A stretch of DNA of 64,000 bases. Source: Adineta vaga (taxonomy: Eukaryota > Rotifera). Below the pieces are notes generated by a model. It was not told the origin of the DNA, did not search any database, and saw only the letters and a list, made by a program, of their open reading frames with translations. The translations under genes and the position numbers were made by a program. This document shows, one piece after another, positions 1-13,800 of this stretch. The stretch is from assembly GCA_021613535.1 (NCBI GenBank), contig CP075493.1, positions 3,844,001 through 3,908,000 of the forward strand, written 5' to 3'. Within the stretch, counting starts at the first letter, position 1; each line of letters opens with the position of its first letter.

Positions 1-2315
1 ATTTCTATTGCACTATAACTGTAACAACAACAACAGACATAGCTCAACGAACCGATAATGATAATGTCATTATCTAAAGTAAAAATATTCTTTTCTGTCT
101 TTCTGTATATGTCATCGTCAACGTTTTCTCTTCTTTATTTCTTCTCGATACTTTCTTTTCAGTTATCTTATTTTGTTATTATATAGAAGATATAATACTT
201 TTTCAATCCAAATCATAACAAGATTGTAATGTCAACAAAACTGAGAAAGAAGAACGGAAAAAAACGAGTAACTAATTTCTATACGTTTGTCTTTTATATA
301 TTATTGTTATTTTCTAAGAAATTAACATATCAGAAGAAACGAACTAATTCGAAATAGGAAGAATGTAGAAAATTCAATTATGTCCACAGAATTATTCTTA
401 TTTAATTAAACGTTGAGAAATTTCTATGAATATATACAAAGATATCTTTGTCAATAAATAGATGATTGATCTATATGTCAAAATAGTTCGTTGCATAGTA
501 AACAAGCATTGCACTTTAAGTCGATATTCTCGATTGAAAAAAGATATTCACCCATATCTCACTCAATATGAACTTATTTGATTAACATTCGAATATTAAA
601 CGTTCAAATTAATTTCATTATGACACATTACTCAATATTTATTGACTATTATTTTCGATCTTTTCTCGGCTAAACCCATCCCCCCCCCTCTTTTATATTA
701 GTAGCTCCCGAAGGCTAGTAAATTGCCCACCATACAAAATTCTCGGAGGAGACTTTTTTAAGTCCTTAAGTTTTTAGCGGTTTGAAGTGCTAAAAAAGTT
801 TTCAGGAATTGTGGGATTTTTACTCTGAATACTAGAAAAATGAATTAAATTTGTATAAAAAAAACTTTGATTTTCGGTTATTTTACGATAAAAATACCGC
901 TAAAACTTCTCGAAAGCAAGAAGACTGCTATTATGGAGGAGGAGAGCTTAGGAAAAACACACCCATCCTAGAAAGGATACATTTTTTGTCGCACAACAGT
1001 TTATATTCTAACATTATATAGATATAATAACGAACAGATATCGCTATAAAGATGTTTATATTGATTAATGAAAAACATTCGAATATTTTTCTGATTTGAA
1101 ATCCATGAAGATTCCTGTTTTCTTTTACTCATTGTATGAGAGAGGAAAAGCAAACTAAGAGAACATAGTTTTCTTACACGCGATCTATCAAAAGTCAATC
1201 GACTAGTTAATTAAGAGAATTAGAGATTGATAATGTGATTATATGATACAAAACGAAATCTTTGAAATAATCAATTTTAGAAATAAAATATTAAACTTTC
1301 TACTTATCTTGAGAAGACTTTGTGAAAAGCAAACGAGTCGTCTAGGTGTTTAACCATACGATTCACATCATATATATATATATATATTTATGTTCATGTC
1401 CAATTGCCTCGATTGAAGCATACCTTCAAATAATAAATGATCGGTAAATGATGTGATCTCAAGGGAAAAGATGTGTTTCCTATTCCTTTCAAATTGTTTG
1501 TCATTTGGATATTTATCAAAAAGAAATGTTTATGATCTGTAACGAGATCATTGTTTTGAATATAGAAAATTTCCCTACGAAGAAATCATTTTCTCTATTG
1601 AAAATCGCAATTGACAAGCAAAGAAAATCTTTTCGTTACTTTCTGACAAATGATTGTTAATTACTGATGCCAACAAAGATTTAGATGAATGATTTCTTTT
1701 CGTTTCTCCTTGAATAAACCGTAAGAAATATTTTAACCTTTTAAACATACGGAAAAGAAACTTTTCAGAATTTATACAACATAAATTCAATATTATCTTG
1801 ATATTCAATTAAAACTAAGAATACCGCATAGATAAATTTCAATTCTGTTTCCTACTTAAAAAACCTAATTATTCAAGAAACTTTACCATACATGAAGAGT
1901 ACCATTGTTTTGTATTACACAATTCAAATTTCTAATACAAGAACTGAAAACAGGAATCAATTTCTTTCTTTTTAAAATACTGAGTACATTGCACGCAAGA
2001 AGAGGAAAGAACGAGCCATACCTCATATATTCTAAATAAAATATTCAATTAACAAGCTAAAGAGGAACAACCCATACGTTATCGATTCGTGATCAACTCA
2101 GATTACAAAAAGAAACAGGAAATATCTCAATTTCTCTCTTGAACAAAGTATTGAATGGCATTTTTTCTCTTTCGAGAAAAAAAATCAGTATTCTATTACA
2201 TCTCACTGAAACTTGATGAAATTAACAAAATCATTCGCAACGAATATCAATGATCATAAAAGTGAATGAGATATTTTTAAAAAAATAATTCTTTCAACAT
2301 AACATTTATGTGAAT
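1..2315. other. Non-coding stretch upstream edge, no gene recognised
   Basis: AT-rich sequence with stop codons in all frames; the short open frames here show no domain, no splice-consistent continuation and no recognisable protein. It contains a (TA) run at about 1371-1388 and a structured patch at about 670-970 with an inverted repeat, described under findings. Confidence 0.6.
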
Positions 2316-4085
2316 TTACTTCCAAAAAAGAAATCGATTCGTTTGTTCACGAAATTCTGCATCAAATTGATCATCAAATAATAAATAAGAATGATCAATT
2401 AACCATTGTCGAGTATTTGATTTTAATTCTTGACATGATGATTGTCCTTCAACAACGAGTGAAATCAATTGAGATTTGTCTTTATACACATTCATTACTG
2501 CTAAAACAATCGAGTCAATTGATGGTCCATTTGTAACATCGATTTGTAGATGACGAAGATGTTTAAATATGATTGCTAGTTTTGGTATATATTCTTCTGT
2601 AATTGAAGTTGGTGTTGATTCTACTGGACGTAGAATTAATAGATGAACAATACGTTGACCGAGAAGATTACATACATCTTGATCATCAAATACAGGGAGA
2701 AGATTATCAAATGCAATGAATAATTCAGATAGTTTTGGTGCTACGCTAAGAATCAATTTGAAGGATTGATATTCTCGAGATGGATGTAATAACCAAATAC
2801 GTTTTAAATGATATAGATTCGGAAGTAAAGATAATTGTTGTGGAACTAAAAAACAAACTAAAATTCAGAGTGATTTCAAACATATTAATAAGATATTACC
2901 TGAAACCAATTGTTCATTTTTATCATATTGAATATCAATTTCATGTATTCGTCGACAATGTTTAATGATTAACAAAGCTTCTGCTAAAGTCATTCCTTGA
3001 TAATCATAAAATTTTTTTAGATTTAAATAATTGTTTCCTGTTGATATTTGTTTTATCATAGGGAATGAAATATTCAAAAGAGAAAATTGATATGGTATTG
3101 TATGTATAACAGTTTGTTCGAGTTCTTCATCAATGAGACAAATCATTGGAAAACGAGATATTGATAATGCATGAAAATCGATTTCTTCAATTGTATCATA
3201 GTAATAACGTAATGAAAAATGAAATTCTTGAAGAGAATCAGGAAGAAAACTTATAAGTTTTTGTTCACTATTAACAAAAGTATTATCGAAAGATGATAAT
3301 TGTAAGGAGAGATGTTTTACATAAGGAATTTTCTTTAATAAAGAATGAATTTCATCGAATAACCAAAAATGATTAAAACAACGAAGAGAAAATTTATTTA
3401 ATTTAATTAGAGGTTCAACATTATCAAATGTTATTTCTGTTATACTAATTTCATCGATTGTAACATTTAATTGTTGAATATTTGGAATCATATTGAATAA
3501 TAATAATAATTTATCCAATATTTGTAATGAAATAGTTAAATTCAAAAGATTTAAACAAACTAACAATGGAAATGTTAAATAATTTGTTTTAAAATGAATC
3601 GAAGTGAATCGATTTTGATTTGTATTTATTACATCTTCAAATAAAGTTACTTGATCAGTAAGAACATCACGAATTTCAATTTCATTAAGATATTCAAGAT
3701 GATTTAATGATTTTAAAAATAGACTTAATTCATCAGCAGTAAAACAAATAAGAATTAATTTTTGAAGATTTGAGAATATTTCAGACATTTGATGAGAGAA
3801 ATAATGTGAAAAGAGTTTTCCTTGTAAAATTGATCGACAATTATTTATTGTTAAGGAAGATATTTTCGAGCCTATACTTGGCAAAATGAAACGATAAAGA
3901 TAATCTGATTGAGTAAATGTTATGTCAGTTAATGAAACATGATGATAATAATCAGCTATACATTCATTGAAACGTTTATTTATACCATAAAATGAATATA
4001 ATACATGAGAATTCAACAGATATTTATAAATTTCTAGAAGAACTTCATCCGGTAGCATGAGCAGATTAGAGATTTGACTTATCAT
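2316..4085 (-). CDS. F-box-like / leucine-rich protein, bdelloid type
   Basis: Two exons, 4085-2900 and 2845-2316, joined by a 54-nt GT-AG intron; the joined frame is open for about 571 residues. The N-terminus (MISQISNLLMLPDEVLLEIY, then VLYSF..INKRFNEC) matches the F-box-like pattern of leucine, proline, DEVL.EI and a following 'YSF.G.N.RFN' helix. The rest is leucine- and isoleucine-rich with LRR-like spacing but no crisp repeat. F-box proteins usually act as substrate receptors of SCF ubiquitin ligases by binding SKP1; that role is inferred here from the family alone. Proteins of this build form a very large family in bdelloid rotifers, which is one reason for the organism call. Start chosen because the F-box begins within ten residues of this ATG and an in-frame stop lies upstream. 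No substrate can be suggested. Confidence 0.75.
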
Positions 4086-5588
4086 CTAGAATGAAAAGAA
4101 ACTCGAACTATCCGTTGTACTTTATTTGTCAGTTCTCTGAAATTTTATTTTGCTCTATTCTATTACATGAATGATTAAATCATGTAGATTTTCATTGTAC
4201 AGTAACCTGAGCAAGTATGATACTCAAAAATAAAAACTTTTATTGAAAATAAAATATAATTTCCTATCTTATCCTATATCTTATAAACGATCCTGAGAAA
4301 AACCTATCATATTCGTATATAAATGCAAATAATAGATGGCGCAAATCATCAGAATTCAAACATTGATTACCGTTCATCATTGAAGACGAGTGCTAAGCTT
4401 TTCGTAATCTATCGTTATATAGTATTTGAAAACATCAAATATATATATATATATATCTGTAGAATTATCTTTATACTTGATACTGTGTCGGATCAACGAC
4501 TATTTCTCTTATGTTTCAAACAGGTGCTTTTAATAATATTATCATCATCATTCAAAAAGTTAAAGTACGTTATCGCCCTTTGGCTATACATAGAAGTAAT
4601 ATCAAAATTATGAAGTAGTATAATTCAATTTTCCATTTGTATTTAATAGAAAGATTTGAACATATGGTTGATGTGAATAAACATCATCGGTATTGTTTTT
4701 GATTTTGATCATGATCATACATCATATATTCAAGATGAAACTTCTATACATGTATATGTTCAATACGAATTTTAATGATGAGAAAGAGAGTATAGCTAAA
4801 TAAACATAGCAATCGAATGTTATTCATATTCGCTTCTACTTGATTATCCTCTTCAATCATATACTCTTTCTTGCAGAAAAGAAACAACAACTTTCGCTGT
4901 TTCAATTCTTAATCATCTATACATATAATCATCTTATCCCAAATGAATTCAATCTTTGAATGTACTCTATATTGGACAAGAATCCTGAATATATAAACTC
5001 ATGTAATATTCTATAGTTACTTGCAAACATTCTAAGTAAATTAGCTAATTTTGACCTTTTTTCTTTCTAACTAACAAACTTTTCATAATCATCAATTCTA
5101 GACGTATCATGTTCAATATGGTTCACCCATGCAACGGACAAACTTCTCTTAATGCGCAATCACAAAAGATACAAGAAGAGATTGTCCCGAAACGATGTTC
5201 ATCATCTCATTTTCAAACTCTGAACAGATGGATATTATTAGAACAGAACTCCTATGCATGAATAAACATCAAAGAACATCAAATGACGTGAATTTTTCGA
5301 CATGTTCAATATTCATCATGATGTCATCAGAAGCAAACTTCTCATTTTTCATTTACCTATTAGATTTTATTTTGACTAATACACAAATGACAGGAAATGA
5401 TGCAAAACGACGACAAATGAAAAGAATAACGATGTAGATACAAGAGACGAACATAAGCCTCATTATGGCATGAACAGTTTGAATTCACGGCAAGAGAACA
5501 AATTCTACTACAAAAACGAAAAAGAAGAAGAAAACAGAACGAGAGAAAGAAAAAGAAACCGAAAAACTCGACAATATATTCTTTATTA
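4086..5588. other. Intergenic, no gene recognised
   Basis: AT-rich spacer between the divergently placed 5' end of the F-box gene and the 3' end of the first bZIP gene. Contains a short (TA) run near 4440. The open frames at 4323-4613 and 5195-5437 have no recognisable content and are judged chance ORFs. Confidence 0.5.
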
Positions 5589-7196
5589 TTATGAAGATGT
5601 ATTAGGTAAATCTGCGGAACCATAGATCTGACAACGAAGTTGAACATTTTCTTGTTTTAAATGTGCATTTTCAAGTCGGAGTTTCAGATTTTCTTGTTCA
5701 AGCCAAGCCGCTCTAAAAATACAAGTAATCAATTGATTAGATGACATTTACTTTTTTCTTCTCTTACCGAAGTGCTATTTCATCTTCTTTTGCACGTCGT
5801 GCATCTCGACTACGTTTTGCTGCTTCATTATTTTTTCGTCGTCTTTCCCAATAAGCGTCATCTTTTGTATCAGACTCTTGATTTGTTTGTTGATTTAAAT
5901 TTGATGAAGAAATTTCTGGTGGTGGTGTATTTGGTCGATAACGTTTTTTTAGTGGAATTCCATTTGTTGTCGATGATGGACTATGAAGTTTATCTGATTG
6001 TTGATTGGATGATTTGATCGGTGAATCTTTGCCTCGACTTAATAAACGTTCTTGAGCTTGTTGAATACGTTTACGAAATTGTGAAGAAAAATCATCAGTA
6101 GATGAAGCCAAGACATTCAATAAATTATCCGACGAAGGAACTAGTGGAGAATAAAAACCAAGTGGTAACGATAGTGGATCACGTGGATAGGCTTTGAATG
6201 GACGAGTAGGTTTGCCATGTTTATTTCGAAGTAGTAATGGTGGTAACATTGAAATAGATGATGGATTTAATGAAGAAGATTGTTTATCTAGCTATATAAT
6301 TAAAAATTTTAGAAAATATTTATAGAAAAAAGTATGAAAATTACTAGATCGGTATCTTCATCATCAACACCATCCTCTTCATTATTATTATTATTATCAT
6401 CATCATCGTCATCATCAATTTCCATATCTTTTCTCCGAGTATTTGATGTTGTAGAAAAATCAATTGGTCCTATTTGTTGTTGCTGATGCAGTTGCTGCTG
6501 CTGTTGTTGTTGTTTTTGTAATGATTCAGCAAGGTATTTGAATAGTAATTGTTGATGATCATCATGTGTATTCTCTTCGTTTGATGATTGATCATGTTCA
6601 TCATCATGATGAGTTATTTGTTCCATTTGATCAGCTATGTCAGCCAAAAAATGAAGTTGTGGAGCGATCTAAAGTAAAGAACAAATAAGATTCGTTTTAG
6701 TGAATATGTATCAAACGGACAGAAAAAGAGCTAAAGCGAGTAAGTAAAACAGAGAGAAAGTATATGTGTCATCAGAGAACAAACTAATCATTATCCGAGA
6801 ACGATGAAGGGAATTGACATACGTTAATTGAACACTCAAATGGTGACGTCACAGGTAACATCGACTACTCATATGGATTAAGACAAAAAACGTTATCAAT
6901 CCAGATTGTTTTTGTACTTTTTTTCTACATAAATTTTATCTCTCAGTACATATCCAATTATTCTCTTAGCAAAGAAAAATAAAACTTTTTCTTAGATAAC
7001 TCACCATCAGCTATTCAACTTGATCATTGATCACCGAATGTATTCACACATATTTTCTCTCTTTCTCTCTATTTCGCTCTTTCTCTCTATTTCCTTTTTT
7101 GCGTTCAATATTTGCTCATAATGTTCAGAAAAAGCACTTTCATTTTCTTTTCTCGCCAATAGCTTAGCCGCTATCAATCTATAATATACTCACCAT
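5589..7196 (-). CDS. PAR-type bZIP transcription factor, copy A
   Basis: Four exons on the minus strand: an ATG-only exon (7196-7194, or alternatively 7007-7005), 6668-6345, 6291-5768 and 5712-5589, giving 324 aa in one frame. Residues about 40-110 are rich in glutamine, aspartate and asparagine. A PAR-like proline/acid segment (KPTRPFKAYPRDPLSLPLGF) is followed near the C-terminus by a basic region (DAYWERRRKNNEAAKRSRDA) and a leucine zipper that ends ..RCQIYGSAD. This order is diagnostic of the HLF/TEF/DBP/Pdp1 family, nuclear dimeric regulators linked to circadian output and metabolism. The last intron splits the bZIP between 'EIALR' and 'AAWLEQEN', as in copy B. Its neighbour at 9576-10859 is a paralogue with the same exon design. 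Family assignment is seen in sequence; targets and clock role are inference. Confidence 0.88.
6844..6851. promoter_or_regulatory. Perfect CRE palindrome TGACGTCA in intron 1 of bZIP copy A
   Basis: Exact 8-bp cAMP-response-element palindrome, lying in the first intron between the ATG-only exon and exon 2. An identical site is present at the corresponding place in copy B (10770-10777). Binding by CREB/ATF-type or other bZIP proteins is inferred. Confidence 0.45.
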
Positions 7197-9575
7197 CACG
7201 TCTGATTGCGTTCAATGTTGAATAATCACCTGCGGCAGTGGGTAAGGAAAAGAATGAGAAATGTAGCCTGTTGTTTTTTTCAAAAACGAAATATCGATTA
7301 TGCAAGGTTGTTCTAACGGCTCGCGTTTGTATGATCGCTAAAGCAAACGATTGCTGACCCTCGTCGATTATGAGGATGAATGGTGAGGTCAGCGAAAGAG
7401 AAGAAAAATTATTTGACCATCAGTTTGTTCACATACTCAAGGTCATGCTATGTATACGAACGAAAAAAAAAGCCGAAGAGAGAAAGAGACAGAAAGAAAA
7501 GAGAGAAAATTAAATAACAACGTTGAACATGCACAAGCGAACGCAGTATGAGCTCTTTGGTGATCGATGTGAATGAAAAAAGAGCGAACACCGCACATAG
7601 CAGAAAAGAAGATTGGATCGTTGTTGTATACACATAGGTCACTGGTCATTCAATCTACACTAATTATTCTACATGTGAGATAAAATTTGATCAATAGAAA
7701 GAATAAAAACTAAGTTTCATAATTTACATCATTGATTAAAAATACTTATAGTATTAGACATTTGTCTATCGAATTTTCTCAAAATTTCAAATGATTAAAC
7801 TTCATTATCACGTGTTATATGATCCTATATAATAATGAGTGACCTTGTCACACGTTCGTGTGAAGAGAGATATTAAATTACAAGCTTTTTTTCTTTCATA
7901 ACCAATAGATTTTAATCTTTGAAGAAAACAACAACTAACCAATGATTTGTTTGTATATGTACGAAAAAAAAAGTTTGATCTTGAAAAATTACATCTAGCG
8001 GATGTTTTCTTTCGATAATTATATGTTGCAATCTGTTTAGGTAATCTTTACATCATTCGAAAACAGATGTCTAACGGAATTGAAAATGAAATAATCAAGC
8101 AAATGCAATGATTAATTGCGAAATGTTAAAATAATCATAATGATGATGATGTGAAAGTTCATGCTTGATAGAAGTATGCGATTTTCTGAACATATGGTAG
8201 AAATGGAATTGAAAGAAATAAAAGATATGTCTTTTTTATTATCAAATAATGGAATGTTGAACAACAGTTCGTTTGTTTGAAAGAATGACTATAATAATTT
8301 AACTTTGCTTTTTATAATCTTCAGTATCTCTCTCCTTCTCTCTTGACAATATCTTTTGATCTTGACTTCACATGGCGTAAGTGAACTATTGAATAAGTTC
8401 ACTTAAGATCTCTCTTATTTTTGCCGTATTTCAAAAGAGTTCAGAAGAAAATTATTGCATAGTTTTATATCAATGATTAAGTTTGATATTTATATGTTTG
8501 GATAATGTACTGATCTTATCAGAAAATTGCATAGATTTACACTTCATTTCTTATTTGATAATTGACAAATGTTAGTTTATTAAAAGCTATCGTCAATATC
8601 ATTAGAAAGAAAAGAATGAAGCTATTTTGTTAAGATTTATAAATATGCATACAAATGGATCTGTGATAAATCGAACAATTCAAAAAGATGTTTTCAATGA
8701 ATCTGTCCTTTGAATTAGTCATCTTGAAATTTCAAAGATCTGTTTAAAAATATCTTCGATTTTCAATATGTTTCGTTTATGAGTACAAGAGACTGTGATC
8801 CGACGGTTTCTTTTTTCCATTTATAATCAACTGAAAAATGGGTTTTCAATCAAGTTCAAAAAGATATTCATTTTTTCTCCATAATAAAATTCGATTGATA
8901 TCTTTATTTCAAAAAACAAAAAGAAGCTGTATATTTTAAATCGACAGAAGAAACTGCCCGCGTTAATACATACACAAATATGCATTCAATGAGATTGGAT
9001 TTTTGTATACATTTTAAAACAAAAAAAAAAGACAAATGAAATATGACACATGAACAAAGACAAGTACAAGATTGATTCTAATTAATTCTAAATAAACACA
9101 CGTACACACATTGAAAAGAAGAAGAAAGGTTGTATATAATATATATTGCGTAAAAAAAAGAGAGGAAAAGATCGAACTAAAACATAAACAGTGTCGTGAA
9201 ATGTAATAATAATGCGTATCATTAATTATAGAATAAGCCGAAACGAAAAAAGAAGAATGGCCACGTATACACGGCAGAAAAGAGAAATAAAAGACAAAAT
9301 CATTGGTAATGTCAAAAACAATGAATATTATTTTTAGCGCATGAAAAAAGAAAAACGAAGCAGTACAATCAGTTACATATAAAATACATCCGTGGAGCTC
9401 AGCTCTCTCATTTAGTTTTCGAAGACTGCTTAGCAGAGATAAAGAAAAAGACAAGGAAAAAAAGAGATCGAACCACTCGATGAATAAGAAATAAATGAAT
9501 ACTTTAGCAAAAACAAATCATCACCGAGTCTGACATGTGAGAGAGAGAGAGAGATACATACACATTTATATATGA
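7197..9575. other. Intergenic between bZIP copies
   Basis: Promoter side of copy A and 3' flank of copy B. Pyrimidine tracts and a short (GA) run (about 9538-9554) occur. The open frames at 7443-7649 and 9014-9454 (minus) are low-complexity, phenylalanine/serine-rich and not convincing as genes. Confidence 0.5.
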
Positions 9576-10859
9576 CTATGAAGATGCGTGAACCATACAT
9601 CGTAATTTAGCTGTTTCTTGCTTTAATTGTGATAATTCTAGTCGTAATTTGATATTTTCTTGCTCTAAAATTGCTGCTCTAAAAGATCAATATGACATTA
9701 TTTTATTGATAATAAAGAAAGACAGTGTTTTCTTTTTCTCTCTCTTACCTTAAGGCAATTTCGTCTTCTTTTGCACGTCGTGCATCTCGACTACGTTTTG
9801 CTGCTTCATTATTTTTTCGTCGTCGTTCCCAATAAGCATCATCTTTGATTCCATGATTGGCATCATCTTGATCATCATTAGCCGATATTTTTTCTTCATT
9901 GATCATTGAATTTTCCATAACTCGATGTCGTTTTTTTGGTGGTTGTAAAATTTGTGTACCGGATGAGGATATAAAATGGGTTGATTGTTGTTGCTGTTGT
10001 TGCTGTAAACGTTGTTTAAGACGTTCTTGTGTTTGAGAAAGTCGTTTTCGATTAAGTGTAGAATAACTACTTATATCAGCCATAAGATTAGTTTGTTCCG
10101 ATGCGGTTGTATTAGAACTGAAACCTAATGGTAACATTAATGGATCTCGTGGATAAGCTTTGAATGGTCGAGTTGGTTTTCCATTTTTATTTGTGAGAAG
10201 AAAAGGAAAATTATTTGTTGTTTGCAGATTTTGTAACATTGATGAGAGAAGTTGTTGATTAGGTGATAGTGAAGGTGGAGAAGAATAATCATTGATATCA
10301 TCTATTGAACGACGAGAAGAAAAGTCGATTGGACTTTCAGCTGTTGATGATGCTGATGATGTTGATGGTGGAGATATTGGTTCAAGTTTTTGGTGTTGTT
10401 GTTGTTGAGCTTGAAGTTGTGCTGCAGCTGCAGCAGCAGCAGCCATCACTGCTGCAACATTTTGTTGGGCAAGTAATTGCATTAATAATTCTTGTTGTTG
10501 TGATGGTGCAGACATGGAGAGAGAATCGATTGGAGTTTGTTGTTTTTTAGGTGTAGATGTTGTTGTTGTGATAGCAAGTTTCTTTTGTGAACATTCACTT
10601 TCAACTTTTTCAATCGCTTGTGCCAATAATTGAAGACGATGATGTTGTTGTTGTTGAGTATGATCTGTGTTAGGACTTAACGATGATTCTTCATTTTTCA
10701 CCGGACCAACCTATAAATAATAGACAAACAAATGATATCTTGTGTATTCATGACACATATTTGCGAATATGACGTCATTCAGATTTTTTCTTTTGATAAT
10801 TAGAATACAACAAACACTGAATAATCATTAAAGTCGATATTACTTCGTCGACTTACCAT
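9576..10859 (-). CDS. PAR-type bZIP transcription factor, copy B
   Basis: Three exons: ATG-only exon 10859-10857 followed directly by donor GTAAGT, then 10710-9749 and 9678-9576; total 355 aa. The N-terminal half holds glutamine and alanine runs (for example AAAAAAAAQ near residue 90) and serine-rich stretches. Then comes the PAR-like segment KPTRPFKAYPRDPLMLPLGF and the basic region DAYWERRRKNNEAAKRSRDA followed by a zipper with ILEQENIKLRLE. The basic region is essentially the same as in copy A, whereas the N-termini differ and copy A has one more intron. Likely a nuclear dimeric DNA-binding factor of the HLF/Pdp1 family that could heterodimerise with copy A. A TTACGTAT element resembling a PAR-bZIP half site lies next to the start (10863-10870), so autoregulation is possible but untested. 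Confidence 0.9.
10770..10777. promoter_or_regulatory. Perfect CRE palindrome TGACGTCA in intron 1 of bZIP copy B
   Basis: Exact palindrome inside the intron between the ATG-only exon and exon 2, the same context as the site at 6844-6851 in copy A. The shared position suggests retention since duplication or shared regulation. Confidence 0.45.
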
Positions 10860-13800
10860 TGTTTACGTATTGATTATGTTTGAAATTATTAGTACTTTTC
10901 TATATTCACCGGGAATATCTATTTTTTGTTGTTCAACAACAACAACACTATCAATCTACTCAAAATGTCCTTCTGAGGATGGAAGAAAGCGAATAGTATG
11001 CTTTTTTTGTTGCGTCCAATGACAGCGAAGGATGATTGCGTGATTTAATTCTTTTTTTTTCTCTCTCTCTCTCTCTGTTCCTCTCTCTCGTTTCTATTTT
11101 CTTGCGTCGTTTTTTTTTACTTATGTATGTGTGATTGCATTAGATTACTATTACTCGACGTCATAGGCGCAGTGACAGCAGTTTCTTGTTTTCTTGTTTT
11201 TTTTTCTCTTGCGTAAGTTACGAGCGATAGACAGACACACGTTCTGTCGCTTTTTTCTCTTGCTACCACTGTCAAAGAATAAACTACAACAAGCGATTCT
11301 CTTGTATTACTAGTTCTCTGTCGTCTTTCGCAGAATAGTTAGAAATTAGTACCCAGTTCTTGACGATAGATGTGTTTTTCTGTCGAATCGAATTATGTAA
11401 TTTTCCCTTCTTTTCTTTCTTTCTTCGTTTTCCTTTCTCGCTCTCTAGTCTTTCCCTTCTTTTTATCTTCTTTCTCTATGCCATTTTTATGTAATATTAC
11501 GTTATATAAGCCTCGTCTATATCGACTTGTTTTTATGGCCTTGTTCGGCTTTCTTTTTGCCCGCATCTCACGCAATCACTATAAAAAAATATATATAGAA
11601 GATCCTTGGCAATAGGAAGAATAACACGACAACGATGACGACAACAGCAATTCTAGTAGTTGCCAGCAAATGATTGTGTTTTTCTGTCTTTCTCTCTTTT
11701 TCTGTTATTAGAACATAAATATCGATCTCATTTTACAACTTACTTTATCAATAATATTCATCGTATGATAATGAAAGAAAGAAATGTCTTCGTTATAAAA
11801 TCTTGATATTGTTTAATCGCATGTGCAAATGCAAATAAGTTTGATGACCTTGAACACAATTGTAGAATGACCGATGGTACAATATGAATCTTTCGCTCTT
11901 TCTCTCTCTCTATTTTTTTCTCTTTCTCGACAACTCAAGGTCAACCGGACGCGATGCAATCGCATGAGCACACATAAACTCACACTCTCCTTCTTCCTTT
12001 TCTTCTTCTTTTGCTTGTTCGTTCGATAAGTTTATACATAATGTACACTCGCGCGTTTATTTTGTTAGTAAGAATAGTAGCGGTCAATATCCATCGGTCA
12101 CAATCCAAGGTTAAACTTTTGCGCGTATGTGTTTCATAAGGTCGCATAGTGTACAAGACATGTTTTTTCTTCTCTTTCTCTTATCCGTTCAATATTTAAC
12201 AATCACATACATTATTAGCAAAAGAAAACGAAGTAAAATGTCTATATAATACAAGATTGATTGAACTGAGTAGATTAGATACATAAACAACTCTTCATGA
12301 TGAATCTTTTGTTTGATAACAGTGATATTCAACTTCAATCTTTTCAAAATGAAAAGACATCATAAATCTGATAGATGGCTTTTTCTCAAAAATGGATTTA
12401 AATGGAATAAACCAGATTATCAATATAATTAAATATCTAATATCTATATATAAATACTACATAACAGTCTTAATTCGAATTGGGTACGATGAAAAACATG
12501 ACTTTTTTTTAGAAGAAAATTTCCTTTTGAATTTCCGCTAGACATCATAATTAGATTTCAATAACGTTGATATAAGGCTATTTTTAAAAACTATTTCTTA
12601 TATTATTTTCTTATTATAAACACATCATCTGTAATTTTCTGAGTCCACTTGACAAATATATATATATATATATATAAATTCAGCAGATTTATCTTTTTTT
12701 CATTTCATTCCAAGTAAATATATATGACAATCAACCTACATATGAATTCTGAAGTACTCAAATAAAATGATGAGTGCAGATTTTTCGCTTATTTTTATAA
12801 AGAATAATTTCCTCTTTAGCACAATAATGGTCAATTCAAATAGAGGAAAAAGAAATAAATGTAGCTAAAAGTACAAACTACATCATTATAATTGAAAAAA
12901 GTGTAATTTCAAGTACGTTCCTCTGATTAATTGAAAATGATTAAAGTTAAAAGATGAATAAAATTTTATTAGAAAAGAAATACAAAGTGCAAATCTTTCT
13001 TTTTCAATTATATTTTTGTAGTAGTTGAATATTCTAGTTGCAAGGATGGATAATAACTAGATAGGTCAATAGTTTCCGATTTTGTTCTAAGTCAGGTTTT
13101 CTTTCTTTTGTTATTGTCAAACAGGAATTGATGAAGTCATTCACTACCAATTTAAGTCTATCATCAAGGAAATCGAACTAGCTTTTTCTGTATAATATAT
13201 TTTATTTAGTTGTAGAACAATAATACAACTTATGAAGAACAGATGATAAAAATGTATGATGAATTCTACTATGCTTTGAATCAGTATTTGTTTTACTCAA
13301 ATACATTTTCTTAGTTAATTATCTAAATAATGAACAATTGGATGATATATTTGAGTGATTCTATTCACAAAGGAAATGAAAATTTTCTCGTTTTTTCAAT
13401 GTAGAATGTTTTGAGTGTCTATTCACGATTATGTGTCAGTCATGCATTGATACTTTTATTATATTTAAGGATTATTTATGTCTATAAATCATACGATCTT
13501 AACATAAAGTTATTTCATAGATGATGGAAACTTTTCAAATCATATTGATCAAAAATGGCTAAAGATTGACTAGAACAATTTTAGTTCCCTAAAACTACAG
13601 TATAGACATACACTCGTCTTATTATATCCTCTTTTTGAAAACAAATTGACGTTTTTTAACGATAGAATTCACATTTATATATCATGTTTCTTGAGATACA
13701 ATGAATTATAAAATCACGCTGAGTAAATAATCAACGGTAACAAATGAACTAGAGGGTACTCGAGCTTCACTCTAGTACAGAATGCGATGCGATTAGCATT

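Noticed and set aside
4323-4613. 96-codon plus-strand open frame
   Set aside because: Contains a TA microsatellite, no recognisable motif and no support from context.
9014-9454. 146-codon minus-strand open frame between the bZIP genes
   Set aside because: Composition is phenylalanine/serine/leucine-rich as expected from AT-rich purine tracts; no domain, no splice partner.
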